Origin: DATFAS01 sp035254305
GTDB taxonomy: Bacteria > Bacillota > Bacilli > Aneurinibacillales > RAOX-1
Assembly (NCBI GenBank): GCA_035254305.1
Contig: DATFAS010000101.1
Coordinates: 1-8,706 of the forward strand
Length of the DNA: 8,706 nucleotides
Reading direction: 5' to 3'
Each line of letters begins with the position of its first letter. Position 1 is the first letter of the stretch. Below are positions 5,524 to 8,706 of the stretch, piece after piece. Made by a program: the position numbers and the translations under genes. The notes below the pieces were generated by a model, which was given only the letters and a program-made list of their open reading frames with translations, did not search any database and was not told the origin of the DNA.

Positions 5524-6807
5524 CTATCCTTCTCCCTTCTCTACTTGAATACCTGCTGGACAGAAATTAGCCATATTCCCTGTAATCTTGCCTCCAATAC
5601 GCGGCATGATTGCGCAGCATTGCCCTCCGATGACAAAGACTCCGGAAAGAAGATACCCCTCCCCTTCATCAGATAGGTGAACCTTCTCCATGGGAATTTG
5701 CTGTTGAAAAATTTTCGGTTGTTCCATGTAATAAGTACGTGTTGCCCATTCTTCTTCTTGATCTTCTCCCCACAGGATTTCTTCCTTCTCCCCCTTTTCA
5801 TTCATGAGGGTGGTTCCTTTTCCCTCACGGCCGAATAGGGCCTTCGCCACATAAGGCATCCCTTGATCCTGAAAATATTGATCGTGAAAATAGGTGGGTA
5901 GACAATACGATTGGATCATCTTACATTCTTCTTCCGTGAAAAAATCACTTTGTTCGTAAAGACCCCATAATAAAGCCAAGAACCCTTTACTTTGGGTAAT
6001 AATACTTTGCGCCGGATTGATGATTGCCAATTTTCCGTTCTCGATAAGGCGAAGAATAGCCATGCCGGTAGGGAATCCATCGGGGGCAACGTCATGAACA
6101 AGGTACTCTAGTGGGTATAAACGATACCATATTTCTATTTTCTCCCCTTGATAGAATAGGCCAACATCTGGGATGACTTCTAGCTCCTCAATAGGGGCGA
6201 ATCGAACCTGGTCAGTGACCTTCCGCGCTTGCTCCATGAGATAAAGTGTGTTGCAACGATCTTCTTCGTGCCAGTCATAACAACTGAAAGCAATTCTACC
6301 ACTGTAGCCATGCTCTATGTAATAGTCAATGAGGCGTTGGAAGGCTTGTTGAATAGTGGGGTCCATCCTATGTGATGGATTCTTTAATTGGGTGTAGTCC
6401 TCTATGATTGATCCTGATAAATAGGCTGTCTCTGGAATTCCTGTCGGAGTATCTGTGTTATTTTCAATGAGTTTCATTCCATCCCTGTTTATAATCCAGT
6501 CCTGCCGTGAAACCCCATGATATTGCACCTCGATCCGAGAACAAGGGATCAGCGCCGGGTGAATACCCAATTGATTAATAAAGAAAGGATCTGGAAGATG
6601 ACGCTGGGTAAATCGTAATGTTTTGCAATAGATGCGGTCCAACTGTTCAGAGGCTGCTGTTATCTCCTTGTATTCTTCTTCAGAATAAACAATCGTATAG
6701 GGCAGACAGTAGGGCTTCCCATACATGTGATGATAGGGAATTCTCTTTGCTCTCTCTCCGGAAAAAAGTGTTTGTAAGTTAACTGGGAGAGCTACTACTC
6801 GATTCAT
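5524..6807 (-). CDS. Glutathionylspermidine-synthetase-like ATP-grasp ligase (YgiC/YjfC type)
   Basis: This 427-aa protein has only the synthetase (C-terminal) domain of GspS and lacks the amidase domain. Family landmarks are HMYGKPY at 27-33, LIENNTDTPTG at 113-123, YRLYPLEY at 228-235, NPAQSIITQSKGFLALLW at 264-281, a probable ATP-binding lysine K322 in YVAKALF, and the Gly-rich loop FGREGKGTT (325-333). Such domains join a carboxylate to an amine using ATP. YgiC and YjfC themselves do not make glutathionylspermidine, so the substrate here is unknown. The ATG at 6807 follows GGAGG with 5-nt spacing and lies 1 nt after the previous stop. In-frame codons further upstream to 7014 only shadow the neighbouring gene. 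The complete ATP-grasp core suggests an active enzyme. Confidence 0.9.
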   Translation of the reverse strand: MNRVVALPVNLQTLFSGERAKRIPYHHMYGKPYCLPYTIVYSEEEYKEITAASEQLDRIYCKTLRFTQRHLPDPFFINQLGIHPALIPCSRIEVQYHGVSRQDWIINRDGMKLIENNTDTPTGIPETAYLSGSIIEDYTQLKNPSHRMDPTIQQAFQRLIDYYIEHGYSGRIAFSCYDWHEEDRCNTLYLMEQARKVTDQVRFAPIEELEVIPDVGLFYQGEKIEIWYRLYPLEYLVHDVAPDGFPTGMAILRLIENGKLAIINPAQSIITQSKGFLALLWGLYEQSDFFTEEECKMIQSYCLPTYFHDQYFQDQGMPYVAKALFGREGKGTTLMNEKGEKEEILWGEDQEEEWATRTYYMEQPKIFQQQIPMEKVHLSDEGEGYLLSGVFVIGGQCCAIMPRIGGKITGNMANFCPAGIQVEKGEG

Positions 6808-6808
6808 C

Positions 6809-7183
6809 TTATCCTCCACTGCTTTTCCCTCCACTCCCAATCCCCTTCGAAGATTGGATGGCGTTATAATTGGGTGACCCGGTGAGGATTGGATCTTTGG
6901 AGGATTTGTACCCACGACTTCGATACCAATTAGAACTCGATCCATTAGAGCCCGTGGTTGAATCGTCACACTGAATTTCGGGGTGACCATGTTCCTTTTC
7001 CCATTGACAATCATCCCTGGCAGTAGGCTGGCTTGAGCAACCGCTTACCGATATCGGAATTCCTAAGACTAGCGCATAGGCAATCCATTTCTGATACGGA
7101 GGTGTTCTTGTTGCCTGTACGAGTGGCAGCCCTGATTTATTCATCTCCTGTTCAAACCACTTGTCAATTGATTCACTTTTCAT
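6809..7183 (-). CDS. Small YgiB/YjfM-like membrane-anchored protein, Cys/Gly/Ser-rich
   Basis: This is a 124-aa protein. A polar N-terminus of about 30 residues leads to one hydrophobic stretch (about 33-48) ending in VSGC, which fits a lipobox with C49 as the possible lipidated residue. The outer part has DDCQWEKEHGHPEIQCDD (57-74) with C59 and C72 as a possible disulfide pair. The tail is low complexity, Gly/Ser-rich and ends GGKSSGG. E. coli YgiB and YjfM (DUF1190) share the lipobox, a DDC-x-C pattern and a Gly/Ser tail, and they also sit directly upstream of the GspS-like ligase. The link is by layout and composition, so it may be analogy rather than homology. The ATG at 7183 has AGGGG about 10 nt upstream. 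The 30-residue pre-sequence is long for a normal lipoprotein signal. Confidence 0.75.
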   Translation of the reverse strand: MKSESIDKWFEQEMNKSGLPLVQATRTPPYQKWIAYALVLGIPISVSGCSSQPTARDDCQWEKEHGHPEIQCDDSTTGSNGSSSNWYRSRGYKSSKDPILTGSPNYNAIQSSKGIGSGGKSSGG

Positions 7184-7189
7184 CCCTAT

Positions 7190-7663
7190 TTATTCCCCTG
7201 CCTCTAAGAAGATTAAAAGCTTGCTTCTCGATGAATCCCAAATCGCATAATTCAAAGTATAATACTTCCCTTGGATGTAACGATAGTGATCTAGAAGAAT
7301 CTGTGCAGCATACAAAGATTGATCATAATTAACAGAGCTGATTTTACTGTAATGTTGACCATCAAGTGCGAAGAACTCCACACCGATTGGATTCGATCTC
7401 TCAAACTGAGAAAACACGATCTTCTCCATTTCCTTACCATGCTCAACCTTTCCAGGTGCCCATGGTTTCACATAAATAATACCTTCCAGGTCTTCATTTG
7501 TTTCATGCGAGCTATGCTCCCATATTTGGTTATGGATCATTGTTGCATTTACTAATTTTCTTAAAAATAAGTCATCTATATCCACAAAATCTTCATTAAT
7601 TTGACCCATAACACCCTTCATCTCATCCCATTGCAGGTAATAGAGGGGGATTTGTTGTCTCAA
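7190..7663 (-). CDS. Unknown 157-aa soluble protein, first gene of the ATP-grasp/DUF350 operon
   Basis: The start is TTG at 7663, supported by a full GGAGG (7676-7672) spaced 8 nt before it. The first in-frame ATG is codon 15 and has no such site. There is no signal peptide or membrane segment. The protein is acidic and aromatic-rich, with a helical first third (residues 11-50), then a strand-rich part (GIIYVKPW, EFFAL) and a closing region YIQGKYYTLNYAIWDSS. I do not recognise a family. By position it may be the counterpart of other small cytosolic proteins found in yjf-type clusters. Its stop lies 6 nt before the next gene, and it is transcribed from the ECF-like promoter. Confidence 0.8.
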   Translation of the reverse strand: MRQQIPLYYLQWDEMKGVMGQINEDFVDIDDLFLRKLVNATMIHNQIWEHSSHETNEDLEGIIYVKPWAPGKVEHGKEMEKIVFSQFERSNPIGVEFFALDGQHYSKISSVNYDQSLYAAQILLDHYRYIQGKYYTLNYAIWDSSRSKLLIFLEAGE

Positions 7664-7697
7664 CGCTTTATCCTCCGATTCTGTATGATATTAAATT

Positions 7698-7724
7698 TAC
7701 GTAATGGAAAGGGAAAAGGTTGCA
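7698..7724 (-). promoter_or_regulatory. ECF-sigma type promoter (SigW-like) for the operon
   Basis: Read on the minus strand, TGCAAC (7724-7719) is followed by 17 nt starting CTTTT and then CGTA (7701-7698). B. subtilis SigW promoters have TGAAAC, a T-rich stretch, about 16 nt and CGTA. The AAC core, following Ts and CGTA all match; one -35 base and one nt of spacing differ. The transcription start would be near 7690, giving a short leader of about 27 nt. No good sigma-A promoter is visible in the same interval. Confidence 0.6.
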
Positions 7725-7737
7725 CTTTTCACGAAAT

Positions 7738-7772
7738 AGCCCCCATGCTGTGACTTTGATACATCGGGGGCT
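7738..7772 (-). terminator. Hairpin after the chemotaxis gene
   Basis: AGCCCCC (7738-7744) pairs with GGGGGCT (7766-7772), and ATG 7745-7747 extends the stem with CAT 7762-7764 past one bulged C. It lies 5 nt beyond the stop codon of the chemotaxis receptor. The minus-strand tail is only ATTTCG, so it may be a weak terminator. It ends 13 bp before the ECF-like promoter of the next operon. Confidence 0.65.
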
Positions 7773-7777
7773 TTCTA

Positions 7778-8706
7778 TTAAATTTTAAATTTATCTATAT
7801 TTTCTTTTAGTATATTTGAAATTCCTTGTAGAGATTGAGAATGATTCGTTATTTCTTCTATTGTAATAAGCTGCTCCTGTACTGAAGCAGAAACTTGCTC
7901 TGTACTGGCCGACGTTTCTTCGGTGATCGCAGATATATTCGCTATTGCATCTATTATTTCTTCTTTACTCTTATTCATATCTTTAGAATGTGAAGAAACT
8001 TTATCTATTTTATTGACTAAGTTGCCTAAGGCAGTTGCGGTTCTATTGAATATCGTTTCTGTTTTTTCAATAGAATGATTTTGATTAACTACAATTTTAT
8101 TTATTTCTTCCATTGCTTGTACTGCTTGATTGGAGCCTTGACCGATATGATGGATAAGGTTTTGTATATTATCTGTTGCTTTTGCGGTTTGTTCAGAGAG
8201 TTTTCTTATTTCATTAGCAACTACAGCAAATCCTTTTCCTGCTTCCCCTGCTCTAGCTGCCTCTATACTTGCATTAAGTGCAAGTAAATTTGTTTGACTA
8301 GATATAGCGTTAATGATTTCTGTTATTGATCCTGCATTATTTGCTGATTCACTAATATTTTTAATTATTCCATTTATCTCTTTTGCTTTTTTGGTATTCT
8401 CAGAAATGGTATCATATAACTCCCTAATAATTTGTTTTCCACTTTCACTGAGATCATTCGTTTCTCTTGAAATATGGTGCACATCGGTTATTAAATCATT
8501 ACTATCCTTAATTTTAGTTCCAAACTGATGACTCATATTAGCAATCACTTCTGCATCCTTAGCCTGATCCGTTGTGCTAGTGGCAATTTGCTCAATTGCT
8601 AAGGCTACTTCGCCAATCGTCATTGAAGATTTATGGGATATTTCTGATAAGGTTTGAGAAGAGTTGGCCATTTCCAAAGAAGTGTCCTTTACATTTTTTA
8701 TCAGTA
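7778..8706 (-). CDS. Methyl-accepting chemotaxis protein, C-terminal signalling part (cut by window edge)
   Basis: About 310 residues of a coiled-coil MCP signalling domain are visible; the frame stays open to the right edge, so the sensor part and true start lie outside. The hairpin tip that binds CheA and CheW is clear: INAISSQTNLLALNASIEAARAGEAGKGFAVVANEIRKLSEQ, with the E-A-A-R-A-G-E core at 8234-8254. Heptad helices with Q/E pairs on both sides (for example ITEETSASTEQVSASVQEQ) hold likely methylation sites. The protein ends ILKENIDKFKI with no CheR/CheB-tethering pentapeptide. No membrane segment falls within this part. It would signal to the flagellar motor through CheA. The TTG at 8677 is internal and is not the start. 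Confidence 0.96.
   Translation of the reverse strand, partial: LIKNVKDTSLEMANSSQTLSEISHKSSMTIGEVALAIEQIATSTTDQAKDAEVIANMSHQFGTKIKDSNDLITDVHHISRETNDLSESGKQIIRELYDTISENTKKAKEINGIIKNISESANNAGSITEIINAISSQTNLLALNASIEAARAGEAGKGFAVVANEIRKLSEQTAKATDNIQNLIHHIGQGSNQAVQAMEEINKIVVNQNHSIEKTETIFNRTATALGNLVNKIDKVSSHSKDMNKSKEEIIDAIANISAITEETSASTEQVSASVQEQLITIEEITNHSQSLQGISNILKENIDKFKI

Noticed and set aside
6808..7014. Upstream in-frame extension of the ATP-grasp gene
   Set aside because: This stretch is the coding region of the 124-aa YgiB-like protein in another frame. The ATG at 6807 has GGAGG and begins at the conserved part of the family.
7033..7555. Plus-strand open frames opposite the minus-strand operon
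   Set aside because: They are antisense shadows of two well-supported genes, without ribosome-binding sites or protein-like composition.

Overview
The window looks like chromosomal DNA of a low-to-mid GC, endospore-former-type Bacillota (Bacillales-like). The grounds are AGGAGG-type ribosome-binding sites, TTG and GTG starts used alongside ATG, a PadR/HAAS pair, a cyclic-di-GMP-I riboswitch with a terminator-type expression platform, and proteins of typical Bacillales families. The species cannot be named from this sequence. No rRNA, tRNA, CRISPR array or complete insertion sequence is visible.

Layout. (1) Positions 1-501 are mostly non-coding. The left end carries four helically phased TCGCTGAA repeats and a leftward open frame running off the edge, possibly the end of a mobile element. 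The right end carries a near-consensus sigma-A promoter with an operator-like inverted repeat. (2) Positions 502-2895 (+) hold padR, a HAAS/DUF1700 membrane protein and a cobalamin-binding radical SAM enzyme. A 19-bp element at the padR promoter recurs (15/19) in front of the radical SAM gene, which suggests one small regulon. (3) Positions 3014-3565 (+) hold a cyclic-di-GMP-I riboswitch, an attenuator with mutually exclusive hairpins, and a small STAS/SpoIIAA-like protein. This is predicted to be an OFF switch. (4) Positions 3608-3799 hold a small gene broken by three in-frame stops. A secreted His-rich protein of an uncharacterised family (3862-4512) and a PhnB-like VOC protein (4645-5064) follow.

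(5) Positions 5128-7663 (-) form a tight four-gene operon: an unknown 157-aa protein, a Cys/Gly/Ser-rich YgiB/YjfM-like membrane-anchored protein, a glutathionylspermidine-synthetase-like ATP-grasp ligase, and a DUF350 membrane protein. Intergenic gaps are 6, 1 and 0 nt. An ECF-sigma-type promoter (TGCAAC-N17-CGTA) sits in front and a strong convergent hairpin terminator closes the operon. The content resembles enterobacterial ygiBC and yjf gene sets, and the promoter suggests envelope-stress control. (6) Positions 7778-8706 (-) are the C-terminal signalling part of a methyl-accepting chemotaxis protein, cut by the window edge.

The most rewarding parts are the riboswitch-controlled STAS-like gene, the ECF-promoter-driven ATP-grasp/DUF350 operon, and the shared operator linking PadR to the B12 radical SAM enzyme.
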